Notes under the pieces: generated by a model
Told to the model about the DNA's origin: nothing
Database searches by the model: none
The model's input: the letters and a program-made list of their open reading frames with translations, nothing else
Position numbers and translations under genes: made by a program
Shown: positions 40,888 through 49,748 of the stretch, in pieces
Layout of the letters: every line of letters begins with the position of its first letter
How positions within the stretch are numbered: position 1 is the stretch's first letter
Assembly (NCBI RefSeq): GCF_017357385.1
Contig: NZ_CP071632.1
Span: 563,501-627,500 of the forward strand
DNA length: 64,000 bases
DNA from: Rhizobium sp. NZLR1
GTDB taxonomy: Bacteria > Pseudomonadota > Alphaproteobacteria > Rhizobiales > Rhizobiaceae
Direction of reading: 5' to 3'

Positions 40888-42209
40888 TCGGCCCGCGGCT
40901 TGACCAGTATTGCCAGGAAAAAGCCGCGGAAGAGCAGGAAGGCGTTCATTGCCAGCCAGAGGCCGTGATTGCCAAAGAGCGGGACGAAGACGGCGAGCAT
41001 CAGGAGATAGCCAGCAAAGGACATCAGCATCCGGTTGCGCATCTCGGCCGACCATGTGGCGCCGATGAAGACCCCGTCCATCAGGAAGGCGAGCGCGCCC
41101 GTCAGCCCGGTCACCGCCGCCCAGGGCAGATAGGTCTCAGCCGCCTGTCGCACCTCCGGTGAGGTCGTCAGCACCGAGATCAGCCAGGGACCGGCGAGGA
41201 AGAAGAAAGCCGAAACGATCGCCGCCAACCCGAAGGACCACAAGGTCGTCAGCTTCAGCCCGCGGTCGAACGCCGGCCGGTAGCGCGCGCCGATCGCCCG
41301 GCCGGTGATCTGCTCGGCGGCATTGGCGAGCCCGTCGAGATAATAACTGGAGAGCAGAACGAAATTCATCAAAACGGCATTGGCGGCAAGCGTCACCGCG
41401 CCGAAACCGGTGCCGATCCGCGTCATGATGGTGAAGGCGCCGATCAGCACGAAGGTGCGGATCAGGATGTCGCGGTTGAGCGCGAAAAGCTCAGCCAGCC
41501 GGCGCCGGGAAAAAACCTCGGACCATGCTGGCCGCTCCGCCTTGGCAAAGCCGCTGAGCACGATGAAAAGCCCGGCGAACGCGCCGGCCGTCTCGCCGGC
41601 CATCGTACCCCAGGCGACCCCCGCCACGCCCCAATCGAGCGTCAGGCCGAGATAGATGGACAGCAGGATGTTGATGCCGTTGATGATCGCCTGCAGCAGC
41701 AGCCCGATCTTGCCCTGTCCGCGCCCGAGCACGAAGCCAAGGATGGCGTAATTCGCCAGTGCTGCCGGTGCGGCGAGGATGCGGATCGAAAAATAGCTGC
41801 TGGTCGCCTCGGCGATCGCTCCGTGCGCGCCCATCAGCCTCAACCCGGCCGCGATCAGCAGCGGCGAAAGAAAAAGCAGCGCCAATCCGCAGCCGAGCGC
41901 CGAAATCATCGCCCGGGAGAAGATCGCCTGCTGCTCGTGCCCATCCCGCCGGCCATAGGCCTGCGCCGTCAGACCGGTCGTCGAGGCGCGCAGAAAGTTG
42001 AAGCTGCCCATGATCAGATCGAACAGCATCGCGCCGATCGCCAGCCCCGCAAGTGCTTCCGGGTCACCCATACGGCCGACGACGGCGGTATTCGTCAGCC
42101 CGAGCATCGGCGTCGTCATGAAGCCGAGCGTCATCGGAATGGCGATCGACAGCACCAGCCGGTGCGTCACATCGAAAGCGAACCTGTTGTCGTTGCTGCG
42201 CGTATCCAT
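40863..42209 (-). CDS. MATE-family multidrug/toxin exporter (DinF-like)
   Basis: 448-aa inner-membrane exporter with about 12 transmembrane segments. It starts MDTRSNDNRFAFDVTHRLVL, then IAIPMTLGFMTTPMLGLTNT and AVVGRMGDPEAL, the MATE signature. Two repeated halves are visible, the second with LMNFVLLSSYYLDGLANAAE, QITGRAIGARYRPAFDRG. It is DinF-like by sequence flavour. Start at ATG 42209; longer frames add an unlikely head. It overlaps pyrD 3' to 3'. Confidence 0.93.
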   Translation of the reverse strand: MDTRSNDNRFAFDVTHRLVLSIAIPMTLGFMTTPMLGLTNTAVVGRMGDPEALAGLAIGAMLFDLIMGSFNFLRASTTGLTAQAYGRRDGHEQQAIFSRAMISALGCGLALLFLSPLLIAAGLRLMGAHGAIAEATSSYFSIRILAAPAALANYAILGFVLGRGQGKIGLLLQAIINGINILLSIYLGLTLDWGVAGVAWGTMAGETAGAFAGLFIVLSGFAKAERPAWSEVFSRRRLAELFALNRDILIRTFVLIGAFTIMTRIGTGFGAVTLAANAVLMNFVLLSSYYLDGLANAAEQITGRAIGARYRPAFDRGLKLTTLWSFGLAAIVSAFFFLAGPWLISVLTTSPEVRQAAETYLPWAAVTGLTGALAFLMDGVFIGATWSAEMRNRMLMSFAGYLLMLAVFVPLFGNHGLWLAMNAFLLFRGFFLAILVKPRADQAFRAAQ

Positions 42210-42237
42210 GATGGCCTTATCTCGAGGCCGAATCGCC

Positions 42238-42735
42238 TCAGCTGGACAACACCATGGCCCAATAGGGCAGGTTCCTGGAAGATACATTATGGGCGACGGC
42301 GACGCCGAGGCCGTCATAGCGCCCGAGCATGTTTTCCAGATGATGCGGCGAGTTGATCCAGGCCGTCACCACGGCATCGACGCTCTGCTGGCCGGCGGCG
42401 ATATTTTCAGCCGCCGGCAGCTGGACGCCGCTCGCCTTGACCCGCGCCCCGAAACTGTCGGTTAGCCCCATCAGATGCGCCATCTTGCCGGCACTCGCCA
42501 TGCGTTTGGCCTGGAAGAGAGCAGCCGTGCTCGCCGCCGGATCGGGGCTAAGCGGCGGCAGACCGTTCTTCGCCCTCAACTGGTTGACGAGCGGCAGCAC
42601 GCTCGCCGTTTCGTCCTCGCCGTTGGACGGCGTGCCGGCAAGGTGCGGGGTCGTGGTGCAGCCGGCGATGCCGGCGGCAAACGTGAGTCCGGAAAGGATG
42701 AGCAGGCTGCGCCTGGAAAGGTCGATCGATGTCAT
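42238..42735 (-). CDS. CAP/SCP-domain lipoprotein
   Basis: 165-aa lipoprotein. The signal RRSLLILSGLTFAAGIAGC carries the lipobox GIAGC. The CAP domain shows VLPLVNQLRAKNGLPPLSPD, AQAKRM-like ALFQAKRMASAGKMAHLMG, AAENIAAGQQSVDAVVTAWI and SPHHLENMLGRYDGLGVAVA, with the usual His and Glu positions. Bacterial YkwD-type CAP proteins are periplasmic or cell-surface; function unknown. Its start lies 2 bp after the end of the DUF6460 gene. Confidence 0.9.
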   Translation of the reverse strand: MTSIDLSRRSLLILSGLTFAAGIAGCTTTPHLAGTPSNGEDETASVLPLVNQLRAKNGLPPLSPDPAASTAALFQAKRMASAGKMAHLMGLTDSFGARVKASGVQLPAAENIAAGQQSVDAVVTAWINSPHHLENMLGRYDGLGVAVAHNVSSRNLPYWAMVLSS

Positions 42736-42736
42736 G

Positions 42737-43003
42737 TTACCGGCGATAGCTGAAAAGGCGAAGGATGACGAAGAGCGGGATGACGATCGTCGCCCCGAGG
42801 AGGAGATAGTCGCCGACGCGCCCGAGCGCCGAGAAACCCCGATGCCAGATTTCCAGGATGAAATCCCGGAACCCATAGATGATGTTCCACGGCGTCAGGC
42901 CGAAGACTGTCATGACGAAACCGACGATCAGCGACACGACGATAAGCTTTATCAATGTGCGGGCGAAGGAATCGCCGAGGAACTTGTTCACCTGATCGGA
43001 CAT
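42737..43003 (-). CDS. DUF6460-like small membrane protein
   Basis: 88-aa protein starting MSDQVNKFLGDSFARTLIKL with two hydrophobic segments (IVVSLIVGFVMTVFGLTPW and GDYLLLGATIVIPLFVILRL). This is a widespread alphaproteobacterial integral-membrane protein of unknown role. The ATG at 43003 follows an AGGAGATG site. It lies directly before the CAP lipoprotein gene (1-bp gap), so they form one operon. Confidence 0.82.
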   Translation of the reverse strand: MSDQVNKFLGDSFARTLIKLIVVSLIVGFVMTVFGLTPWNIIYGFRDFILEIWHRGFSALGRVGDYLLLGATIVIPLFVILRLFSYRR

Positions 43004-43103
43004 GCGCCATCTCCTGTTTGCCCTTGGAATAAGGTTGCGGCGTACCGCCCGCAAGCCCTTTCCGGGATTGGCCGCTTCGCCTGTGAAATAGGACTTGAGT
43101 TTT

Positions 43104-43290
43104 TTTGTGGCCGCAGCCAAATGCGGGCTGGCGCATCGGCCCGAAAATCGGAATCGATTTTCGGAAAGCACGATGCGCGGATTGAAAGTGTTACAGCGTC
43201 CTTTGCGCGTCTTAAAAGACGCGCGGCGCTGTAACGCATGTCGCGCAAAAGTGTGGAGCGGTTTTGCGATAACGACATGCGTAAAAGTCA
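43104..43290. repeat. Rhizobial palindromic repeat mosaic
   Basis: It holds several nested palindromes: CCGAAAATCGGAATCGATTTTCGG near 43139-43163, TGCGCGTCTTAAAAGACGCGC near 43205-43226, and the segment CGCAAAAGTGTGGAGCGG-TTTTGCG near 43243-43269. The core AAAGTGTG-AGCGGTTTT recurs at 59559-59577. Such units are frequent between rhizobial genes. Confidence 0.7.
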
Positions 43291-43302
43291 ACAGGTCTAA
43301 TT

Positions 43303-44235
43303 ATGCAGCCCCACCAGCTTTCCTCAGGCGATGTCATCGCCGACCGCCGTGCCGATTACGCCCGCATGCTCGACGAAGGCGGTGAGCCCGAGGCGGCGGC
43401 CGAGCTGATGGAGCAGGCGCTCGAACTCGTGCCCGGCTGGGCCGCCGGCTGGTATCGCCTCGCCACCTATCGCGAAAAGGCGGGCAAGGGGGAAGCCGCG
43501 ATCGGGGCCTATCGCAGCACGCTTGCCCTCGATCCCGAAGACATTTTCGGCGCCGCACTCAAGCTCGCCCTGCTCGGCGATAGCGCCACACCCGACCGGC
43601 CGCCGAGCCGCTATGTCGAGCGCCTGTTCGACGACTATGCCGACCGTTTCGAATCGGCACTGGTCGAAAAACTCGATTACAGCGTCCCGCAGAAGCTCGC
43701 AGCCCTCGTTAACTCCACCGGCAGGCATTACCAATTGGCCGTCGATCTTGGCTGCGGCACCGGTCTGCTCGGCTCGGAAATCCATGGCCGTGTCACCCGT
43801 CTCGAAGGCTTCGACCTCTCGCAGAACATGCTGGCCAAGGCCGCCGAGAAACACGTCTATGACAGTCTCGCCCAGGCCGATCTGTCGCTCGCGCCCGATC
43901 TCTCCGGCCTGTTTACCGATGCGGCGCGACATCGCGCCGACCTGGTGACGGCAGCCGATGTGCTGATGTATCTCGGCAATCTCGAAAGCGTCTTTGCCAT
44001 CGTCGAAGACCTCGCCGCCGCCGGCGCCGACATCGCCTTTTCCGTCGAGGATGCGGGGGAGGGCGACGGCTTTCATCTCGCGCCATCGCTGCGTTACGCC
44101 CATTCGGAAGCCTATGTGCGGAAGCTGCTCGCCCGTCACGGCCTCGAAATCCTCAAAATCACCAAGACGGTCATTCGCAAAGATGGCGGCAAACCAGTTG
44201 CCGGCATTCTGTTTCTTACGCGCAAGCCGGCGTGA
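43303..44235 (+). CDS. TPR-containing class I methyltransferase
   Basis: 310-aa protein. The N-terminus (about 15-95) holds two tetratricopeptide-like repeats (AAAELMEQALELVPGWAAGW, YREKAGKGEAAIGAYRSTLA). A Rossmann methyltransferase follows: motif I is LAVDLGCGTGLLGSE (about 145-158), motif II VTRLEGFDLSQNMLAKA, motif IV LVTAADVLMYLGN. Substrate unknown. This two-domain form is common in Rhizobiales. It starts 12 bp after a repeat-rich region. Confidence 0.9.
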   Translation: MQPHQLSSGDVIADRRADYARMLDEGGEPEAAAELMEQALELVPGWAAGWYRLATYREKAGKGEAAIGAYRSTLALDPEDIFGAALKLALLGDSATPDRPPSRYVERLFDDYADRFESALVEKLDYSVPQKLAALVNSTGRHYQLAVDLGCGTGLLGSEIHGRVTRLEGFDLSQNMLAKAAEKHVYDSLAQADLSLAPDLSGLFTDAARHRADLVTAADVLMYLGNLESVFAIVEDLAAAGADIAFSVEDAGEGDGFHLAPSLRYAHSEAYVRKLLARHGLEILKITKTVIRKDGGKPVAGILFLTRKPA

Positions 44236-44444
44236 GCGAACATTTCTTGCGATGTTTTTATAGGTCAGTATTGCTTACCTATTTCGCTTGATCGGCTCAC
44301 TGAAAAACCCGATACTGCACCGCATCGGCAGCGAGCCCAGCGATAAACGCCAAGGCGCTCAAGCTCATTTCATTACGCAAAATTTCGCCGCGCCCGGTGT
44401 TCTCCGGCGTGTTCTTGAACTCGTCTGCCGTGGAGACTGGCGAC

Positions 44445-45083
44445 ATGACACAGCTCATCAATGCCCTTGGCGGCTTCTGGAATGCCAGCGCCACGCGCCA
44501 TGCCCCGATCGAAGACGTGCAGGGCATATTCTCCGGCAGCCTCGTCGCCGCCCTCGGCCTCTACGTGCTCGCCAGCGCCGGGCTTCTTACCGGCAGCACG
44601 GCCGGCGTGGCCTTCCTTTTGCATTATGCCTTCGGCGTCAATTTCGGCCTTGCTTTCTTCCTGCTCAACCTGCCGTTCTTCTGGCTGTCGTGGAAGCGTC
44701 TCGGCATGGGTTTCACGATCAAGACCTTCATCGCCATCGGCCTGACTTCGGTGCTTGCCGACGTGCAGTCGCGCTTCTTCTCCATTTCCAGCATCCATCC
44801 GGCCTGGGCGGCCCTTCTCGGCGGCCTGCTGCTCGGCTTCGGCGTACTGGCGCTCTATCGCCACCGCGCCAGCCTCGGCGGCGTCGGCATTCTCGGTATC
44901 TACGTTCAGGAGCGTTTCGGCATCCGCGCCGGCCTCGTCCAGCTCGCCATCGACCTCTGCGTGCTCGCCGCCGCCTTCCTCGTCACCACGCCGCCGGTCG
45001 TCTTCTATTCCGTGCTCGGCGCCGTCGTCCTCAACCTTTTCGTCGCCATCAACCACCGTGCCGACCGCTACATCGCACTCTAA
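44445..45083 (+). CDS. YitT/DUF161-family membrane protein, copy 1
   Basis: 212-aa integral membrane protein with about five segments. Typical motifs are FSGSLVAALGLYVLASAGLL, TGSTAGVAFLLHYAFGVNFG, LLNLPFFWLSWKRLGMGFTI, KTFIAIGLTSVL and LGFGVLALYRHRASLGGVGI. It resembles the paralogue at 46521-47153 along its whole length. YitT proteins are of unknown transport role. The ATG at 44445 begins MTQLINALGGFWNASATRHA. Confidence 0.9.
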   Translation: MTQLINALGGFWNASATRHAPIEDVQGIFSGSLVAALGLYVLASAGLLTGSTAGVAFLLHYAFGVNFGLAFFLLNLPFFWLSWKRLGMGFTIKTFIAIGLTSVLADVQSRFFSISSIHPAWAALLGGLLLGFGVLALYRHRASLGGVGILGIYVQERFGIRAGLVQLAIDLCVLAAAFLVTTPPVVFYSVLGAVVLNLFVAINHRADRYIAL

Positions 45084-45181
45084 CATTACAAATCGGTAAG
45101 CCATTCTAAACAAAACGTAACTTGCCTCTGCTCAGCCATGACGCGACACTTCTTCCCGCGCCGGATTTGATGAGGTGAGTT

Positions 45182-45349
45182 ATGTCAGATTTGGAAAAGC
45201 TTGTAAGACGCCGCATGCAGGAAGAATACGCCAAGGGCGCTTCCGCAGAGGAAATCGCGAAAGTTGTCCGCGACCTCTTCAATAGCATCGACCTCTCAGG
45301 CCCATCGCCTGATGCCGTTGCCGTGCGGGCCACTCCGAATTACGAGTGA
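45182..45349 (+). CDS. Small 55-aa protein, unknown
   Basis: Short open frame starting MSDLEKLVRRRMQEEYAKGA and ending AVRATPNYE, after GATGAGGTGAGTT. Amphipathic helix pattern (EEYAKGASAEEIAKVVRDLF). A hairpin at 45361-45385 follows 12 bp later. Codon use and the flanking hairpin suggest it is real. Small proteins of this type are common in rhizobia, but no function is known. Confidence 0.65.
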   Translation: MSDLEKLVRRRMQEEYAKGASAEEIAKVVRDLFNSIDLSGPSPDAVAVRATPNYE

Positions 45350-45360
45350 CCTTATATTCA

Positions 45361-45385
45361 ACCGACCCGAGATTTTCGGGTCGGT
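45361..45385. terminator. Perfect 10-bp hairpin between convergent genes
   Basis: ACCGACCCGA-GATTT-TCGGGTCGGT forms a 10-bp stem with a 5-nt loop between the 55-aa gene (plus) and the AhpD-like gene (minus). There is no T run, so it may act as a bidirectional or Rho-assisted terminator. Confidence 0.55.
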
Positions 45386-45416
45386 CGCCGGGATGGTTCC
45401 CTTAAGCAGAAATTGA

Positions 45417-45878
45417 TCACGCTGCCTTGACTGCGGCATCGATCGGATGCTGCGAGCGGAAGCCGACGGCAAGTCGGTTCCAGATATTGATCGCGCCGAT
45501 CGCCACGGTGATCTTCGTCATTTCCTCCTCGGAAAAATGCGCCTTCAGCGTCTCGTAATCGGCATCCGGTGCACCGGTTTTAGCAATGTTGGTCACGGCG
45601 TCGACCCAGCCGAGCAGCGCCCGTTCGCGGGTGTCATAAACTGGTGATTCCCGCCAGACACACATCAGGTTGATCCATTGCTCGCTGAGCCCATCATGGC
45701 GGGCTTCCTTCACATGCATGTCGACGCAATAGGCGCAGCCGTTGATCTGCGAAGCGCGCAGCTTGATCAGGTGGATGAAGCGGCGCTCGAGCCCGGAGGA
45801 CTGGACGTACTGCTCGAGCGCGACGATCGCCTTGTAGGCATCGGGGGCGGCTTTTGCGAAGTTGAAACGCGGTTGCAT
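45417..45878 (-). CDS. AhpD/carboxymuconolactone-decarboxylase-like protein
   Basis: 153-aa AhpD-fold protein with the redox pair in SQINGCAYCVDMHVKEAR (C-x-x-C, His). Further family sequence: RLIHLIKLRAS-type segment ERRFIHLIKLRASQINGC and ALLGWVDAVTNIAKTGAP, IWNRLAVGFRSQH. Such proteins reduce peroxides or act as thiol oxidoreductases. It lies 21 bp downstream of the Rrf2 regulator and so is probably under its control; the partner is unknown. Confidence 0.92.
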   Translation of the reverse strand: MQPRFNFAKAAPDAYKAIVALEQYVQSSGLERRFIHLIKLRASQINGCAYCVDMHVKEARHDGLSEQWINLMCVWRESPVYDTRERALLGWVDAVTNIAKTGAPDADYETLKAHFSEEEMTKITVAIGAINIWNRLAVGFRSQHPIDAAVKAA

Positions 45879-45899
45879 GATCTTCTCCTTGGTTATGGC

Positions 45900-46400
45900 T
45901 CAGCGAGCCGTCTTGCGTTCATGGATTTCAAGGAAGGCGCAGCCTCGGGCTGCGATCGATCCGTCGTCGAGGGCCGTCAGTTCGATGCCGAGGTCGGCAA
46001 TGCTGGTCTTGGCGAGTTCGGTCCGATAGACCCGTTCGGCCCGGAGCATCGCCGCGCTGATGTTGCAGGGCTTGGCGAAGAAGCGATCGGCGACCGGGTT
46101 CGGCCCGCGCTGGCGGATTTCGGCGCAGCGGAAAGCCGGCGCCTGTCCCTCGACCGCAAGCAGGATGTCGAGCAGCGAGATCTCCTCGGCCGCCTTCGCC
46201 AGCCGGTATCCGCCTTTCGGCCCCGGCACGGTATCGAGGATGCCGGCGCCTGACAGCGCCTGCAGATGTTTCAGCAGATAGCTCGTCGAGACGCCGTGGA
46301 ACTCCGCCAGTGCTGCGGCCGAAAGCACGCCGCCTTCGGAGAGGCCGGCAAGCATCGCGACGCTGTGAATGGCCTGCTCGACTCCATCGCTCATCTTCAT
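45900..46400 (-). CDS. Rrf2-family transcription regulator
   Basis: 166-aa winged-HTH regulator: MKMSDGVEQAIHSVAMLAGL, VLSAAALAEFHGVSTSYLLK, then HLQALSGAGILDTVPGPKGG, YRLAKAAEEISLLDILLAVE. The C-terminal half has only two clearly placed Cys (RCAE and PCN), fewer than the three that hold an Fe-S cluster in IscR or NsrR. It may therefore sense redox without a cluster. It is divergent from YitT copy 2 and has a palindrome in the shared space. Confidence 0.92.
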   Translation of the reverse strand: MKMSDGVEQAIHSVAMLAGLSEGGVLSAAALAEFHGVSTSYLLKHLQALSGAGILDTVPGPKGGYRLAKAAEEISLLDILLAVEGQAPAFRCAEIRQRGPNPVADRFFAKPCNISAAMLRAERVYRTELAKTSIADLGIELTALDDGSIAARGCAFLEIHERKTAR

Positions 46401-46420
46401 CGAAGCATCTCTCCAATTCG

Positions 46421-46437
46421 TGGATAAAAAATATCCA
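46421..46437. promoter_or_regulatory. Perfect inverted repeat in the Rrf2/YitT divergent promoter
   Basis: TGGATA-AAAAA-TATCCA is a 6+5+6 inverted repeat centred 30 bp before the Rrf2 start. Size and position fit the operator of an Rrf2 dimer. It could coordinate the Rrf2-AhpD pair with the YitT paralogue at 46521. Confidence 0.55.
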
Positions 46438-46520
46438 TGATTATACCGGTTGTCAACAGGGCGCTGTTTGCCTTTCTCCCGGCGCCGGATAGAAACGGAG
46501 AAAGCCGACAGGGGAACATC

Positions 46521-47153
46521 ATGGCATCCAACGCCTTCGCAGGCCTTCTGAATACCAGCGCCGATCGCCACTCGCCGTTCGACGACGCCCAGGGCATCGT
46601 CGCCGGTAGCATGCTCGCCGTGCTTGGCGTCTCGCTTCTCTCCGGCGCGGGGCTGCTCGCCGGCGGCACGGCGGGTCTTGCCTTCCTCGCGCATTATGCG
46701 ACCGGGATCAGCTTCGGCCTTTGTTTCTTCGCGGTGAACCTGCCCTTCTATTATCTCGCCTTTCGCCGCTTGGGTCTTGCCTTCACCATCAAGACCTTCG
46801 CCGCCATCGCCCTGACATCGGTCCTGTCCGAATTCGTCCCGGAATTCATCGGCATCGCCCATGTCAATCCTTTCGCCGGGGCGCTCTTTGGCGGTCTTGT
46901 CATCGGCGCCGGCATGCTGGCGCTCTTTCGCCACCGCGCCAGCCTCGGCGGCATCGGCATTCTCGCCCTCTATATTCAGGATCGTTTCGGCTGGCGCGCC
47001 GGTTTCGTCCAGCTCGGCTTCGACGGCATCATCCTGGCGCTCTCCTTCTTCGTCGCCAGCCCCTTCATCATTGCCTGCTCCGTGCTCGGCGCGGTCGTGC
47101 TCAACCTCACGATTGCCATCAACCATCGCAAAGACCGCTATATCGCCATGTGA
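46521..47153 (+). CDS. YitT/DUF161-family membrane protein, copy 2
   Basis: 210-aa integral membrane protein, the paralogue of 44445-45083. Shared sequence includes MASNAFAGLLNTSADRHSPF, GTAGLAFLAHYATGISFGLC, FAVNLPFYYLAFRRLGLAFT, LALFRHRASLGGIGILALYI and AVVLNLTIAINHRKDRYIAM. The ATG at 46521 follows AGGGGAACATC. It is divergent from the Rrf2 gene across a palindrome. The two YitT copies lie only 1.4 kb apart, suggesting a tandem duplication with later genes between. Confidence 0.9.
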   Translation: MASNAFAGLLNTSADRHSPFDDAQGIVAGSMLAVLGVSLLSGAGLLAGGTAGLAFLAHYATGISFGLCFFAVNLPFYYLAFRRLGLAFTIKTFAAIALTSVLSEFVPEFIGIAHVNPFAGALFGGLVIGAGMLALFRHRASLGGIGILALYIQDRFGWRAGFVQLGFDGIILALSFFVASPFIIACSVLGAVVLNLTIAINHRKDRYIAM

Positions 47154-47200
47154 AAAGCTGCCGCTCTTCTTTTTCCTTAGGATTTCACTAGTTTCAGGGC

Positions 47201-49726
47201 GTGGACCAGATCGATGCCGAAGCCCGCGCTTTGTTGCCTGCCGCCTTTACCCGCTGGTTTGCGGAAAAGGGCTGGCGGCCGCGCGCCCATCAGCTGGAAT
47301 TGCTCGCCCGCGCCGAGGCCGGTGAAAGCACGCTGCTGATTGCGCCCACCGGCGCCGGCAAGACGCTCGCCGGTTTTCTGCCGTCGCTTACCGATCTCAC
47401 CCGCCGCGGCCGGATTCCGCCAGGCTCCGTCTTCACCGGCATCCATACGCTCTATGTCTCGCCGCTGAAGGCGCTTGCCATCGATATCGAGCGCAACCTG
47501 ATGAAGCCGGTCGAGGAGATGGGCCTGCCGGTTACCGTCGAAAACCGCACCGGCGACACGCCGAACGCCAAGCGCCAGCGTCAGAAGCTCAACCCGCCGG
47601 ATATTCTTCTGACGACACCGGAACAGGTCGCGCTGCTTCTCGCCAACCGCGAGGCCGAGCGCTTCTTCAAGGACCTGAAATATGTCGTGCTCGACGAGTT
47701 GCATTCGCTCGTCACCTCCAAACGCGGCCATATGCTGTCGCTCGGCCTTGCCCGCCTGCGCCGCCTTGCCCCCGGCCTCCAGACCATCGGCCTGTCGGCG
47801 ACCGTCGCCGAGTCGATGGATCTGCAGAAATGGCTGGTCGCCCAACAGGAGGGCAGCGGGCAGGAGGGCAGTGAGCATCATGCCGGTCTCGTCGTCGTCG
47901 AGGGTGGCGCCAAACCGGATATCTCGATCCTGTCGACCGAAGAGCGCATTCCCTGGGCCGGCCATTCCGCTCGCTATGCCATTCCCGACGTCTACAACAA
48001 GCTTGTCGAACACAAAACGACACTGCTGTTCGTCAACACCCGCAGCCAGGCGGAAATGCTGTTCCAGGCGCTCTGGACGATCAATGACGACAATCTGCCG
48101 ATCGCCCTCCATCACGGCTCGCTCGATGTCGCCCAGCGCCGCAAGGTCGAGGCGGCGATGGCCGAAAACCGGCTGCGCGCCGTCGTTGCCACCTCCACCC
48201 TCGATCTCGGCATCGACTGGGGCGACGTTGATCTCGTCATCCATGTCGGCGCGCCGAAGGGCGCCTCGCGGCTTGCCCAGCGCATCGGCCGCGCCAATCA
48301 CCGCATGGACGAGCCGTCGAAGGCGATCCTCGTGCCGGCCAACCGCTTCGAGGTGATGGAGTGTCAGGCGGCCCTCGACGCCAATTATGTCGGTGCCCAG
48401 GACACCCCGCCGGTCGGCCGCGGCGCGCTCGACGTGCTCGCCCAGCACGTGCTCGGCATGGCCTGCGCCGAACCTTTCGACATGCTGGAACTCTACGATG
48501 AAATCATCAGCGCTTCGCCCTATGCCGATCTGACCTGGGAAACCTTCGAGCGCATCGTCGATTTCGTCGCGACCGGCGGTTATGCGCTCCGCACCTACGA
48601 GCGTTATGCCCGCATCCGCAAGACCAAGGAGGGCCGCTGGCGCGTCTCCAATCCCGCCGTCGCCCAGCAATACCGCCTCAATCTCGGCACCATCGTCGAA
48701 AGCCCGATGCTGAACATCCGCATGGTCAAGCGCGGCGAGGGCGGCAGGATCGGCCGCGGCGGCGCCACGCTTGGAAAGGTCGAGGAATATTTCCTCGAGC
48801 AATTGTCGCCGGGCGATACTTTCGTCTTCTCCGGCAAGGTGCTGCGCTTCGAGGGCATCCGCGAAAACGAGTGCCTGGCATCGCAGGCCTTTTCGCTCGA
48901 TCCGAAGATCCCCTCCTACAATGGCGGCAAGTTCCCGCTGTCGACCTATCTCGCCGAGCAGGTGCGCGCGATGATCGCCGACCCCCACCGCTGGCGCCAA
49001 CTGCCGGATCAAGTGCGCGACTGGCTGTCGCTGCAGAAAGACAAGTCGATGCTGCCGAAGCGCGACGAGTTCCTGATCGAAACCTTCCCGCGCGGCAGCC
49101 GCGGCTATATGGTCGCCTATCCCTTTGAAGGCCGTCTCGCCCACCAGACGCTCGGCATGCTGCTCACCCGCCGGCTGGAGCGGGCCGGCGCCAAGCCGCT
49201 CGGCTTCGTCGCCACCGATTATTCGCTGGCCGTCTGGGGGCTCGAGGATATGGGGCTGATGATCGGCAATGGCAGGCTCAGCCTCTCCGACCTCTTCGAC
49301 GAGGATATGCTTGGCGACGATCTCGAAGCCTGGCTCGACGAATCCTTCCTGTTGAAGCGCACCTTCCGCAATTGCGCCGTGATTGCAGGCTTGATCGAGC
49401 GCCGTCATCCTGGCAAGGAAAAGAGCGGCCGCCAGATCACCGTCTCGGCCGATCTGATCTACGACGTGCTGCGCAGCCACGAGCCGGATCACATCCTGCT
49501 GCAGGCGACGCGGCAGGATGCGGCGACGGGACTTTTGGATATTGGCCGTCTTGGCGATATGCTGAGGCGAATCAGGGGCCACATCACCCACCGCGCTCTC
49601 GACCATATTTCCCCGCTCGCCGTGCCGGTGATGCTGGAAATCGGCCGTGAAGCGGTGCCGGGCGAGGCGCATGATGCGCTGCTCGCCGAAGCGGCCGACG
49701 ATCTGATCGCCGAGGCGCTCGCTTGA
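47201..49726 (+). CDS. Ligase-associated DEXH helicase (Lhr-like)
   Basis: 841-aa 3'-5' helicase of the Lhr superfamily-2 group. The GTG start at 47201 gives MDQIDAEARALLPAAFTRWF. Walker A is APTGAGKTLAGFLP (about 48-61), Walker B is VVLDELHSLV, motif III SATVAES, and motif VI LAQRIGRANHR. The C-terminal part has the Lhr-type winged-helix and DNA-binding regions. The next gene is the phosphoesterase of the same set, so this belongs to the DNA-repair group that also includes an ATP-dependent ligase and an exonuclease, which are not in this window. Confidence 0.95.
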   Translation: MDQIDAEARALLPAAFTRWFAEKGWRPRAHQLELLARAEAGESTLLIAPTGAGKTLAGFLPSLTDLTRRGRIPPGSVFTGIHTLYVSPLKALAIDIERNLMKPVEEMGLPVTVENRTGDTPNAKRQRQKLNPPDILLTTPEQVALLLANREAERFFKDLKYVVLDELHSLVTSKRGHMLSLGLARLRRLAPGLQTIGLSATVAESMDLQKWLVAQQEGSGQEGSEHHAGLVVVEGGAKPDISILSTEERIPWAGHSARYAIPDVYNKLVEHKTTLLFVNTRSQAEMLFQALWTINDDNLPIALHHGSLDVAQRRKVEAAMAENRLRAVVATSTLDLGIDWGDVDLVIHVGAPKGASRLAQRIGRANHRMDEPSKAILVPANRFEVMECQAALDANYVGAQDTPPVGRGALDVLAQHVLGMACAEPFDMLELYDEIISASPYADLTWETFERIVDFVATGGYALRTYERYARIRKTKEGRWRVSNPAVAQQYRLNLGTIVESPMLNIRMVKRGEGGRIGRGGATLGKVEEYFLEQLSPGDTFVFSGKVLRFEGIRENECLASQAFSLDPKIPSYNGGKFPLSTYLAEQVRAMIADPHRWRQLPDQVRDWLSLQKDKSMLPKRDEFLIETFPRGSRGYMVAYPFEGRLAHQTLGMLLTRRLERAGAKPLGFVATDYSLAVWGLEDMGLMIGNGRLSLSDLFDEDMLGDDLEAWLDESFLLKRTFRNCAVIAGLIERRHPGKEKSGRQITVSADLIYDVLRSHEPDHILLQATRQDAATGLLDIGRLGDMLRRIRGHITHRALDHISPLAVPVMLEIGREAVPGEAHDALLAEAADDLIAEALA

Positions 49727-49748
49727 GACTTGTTTGGGAATATTGACC

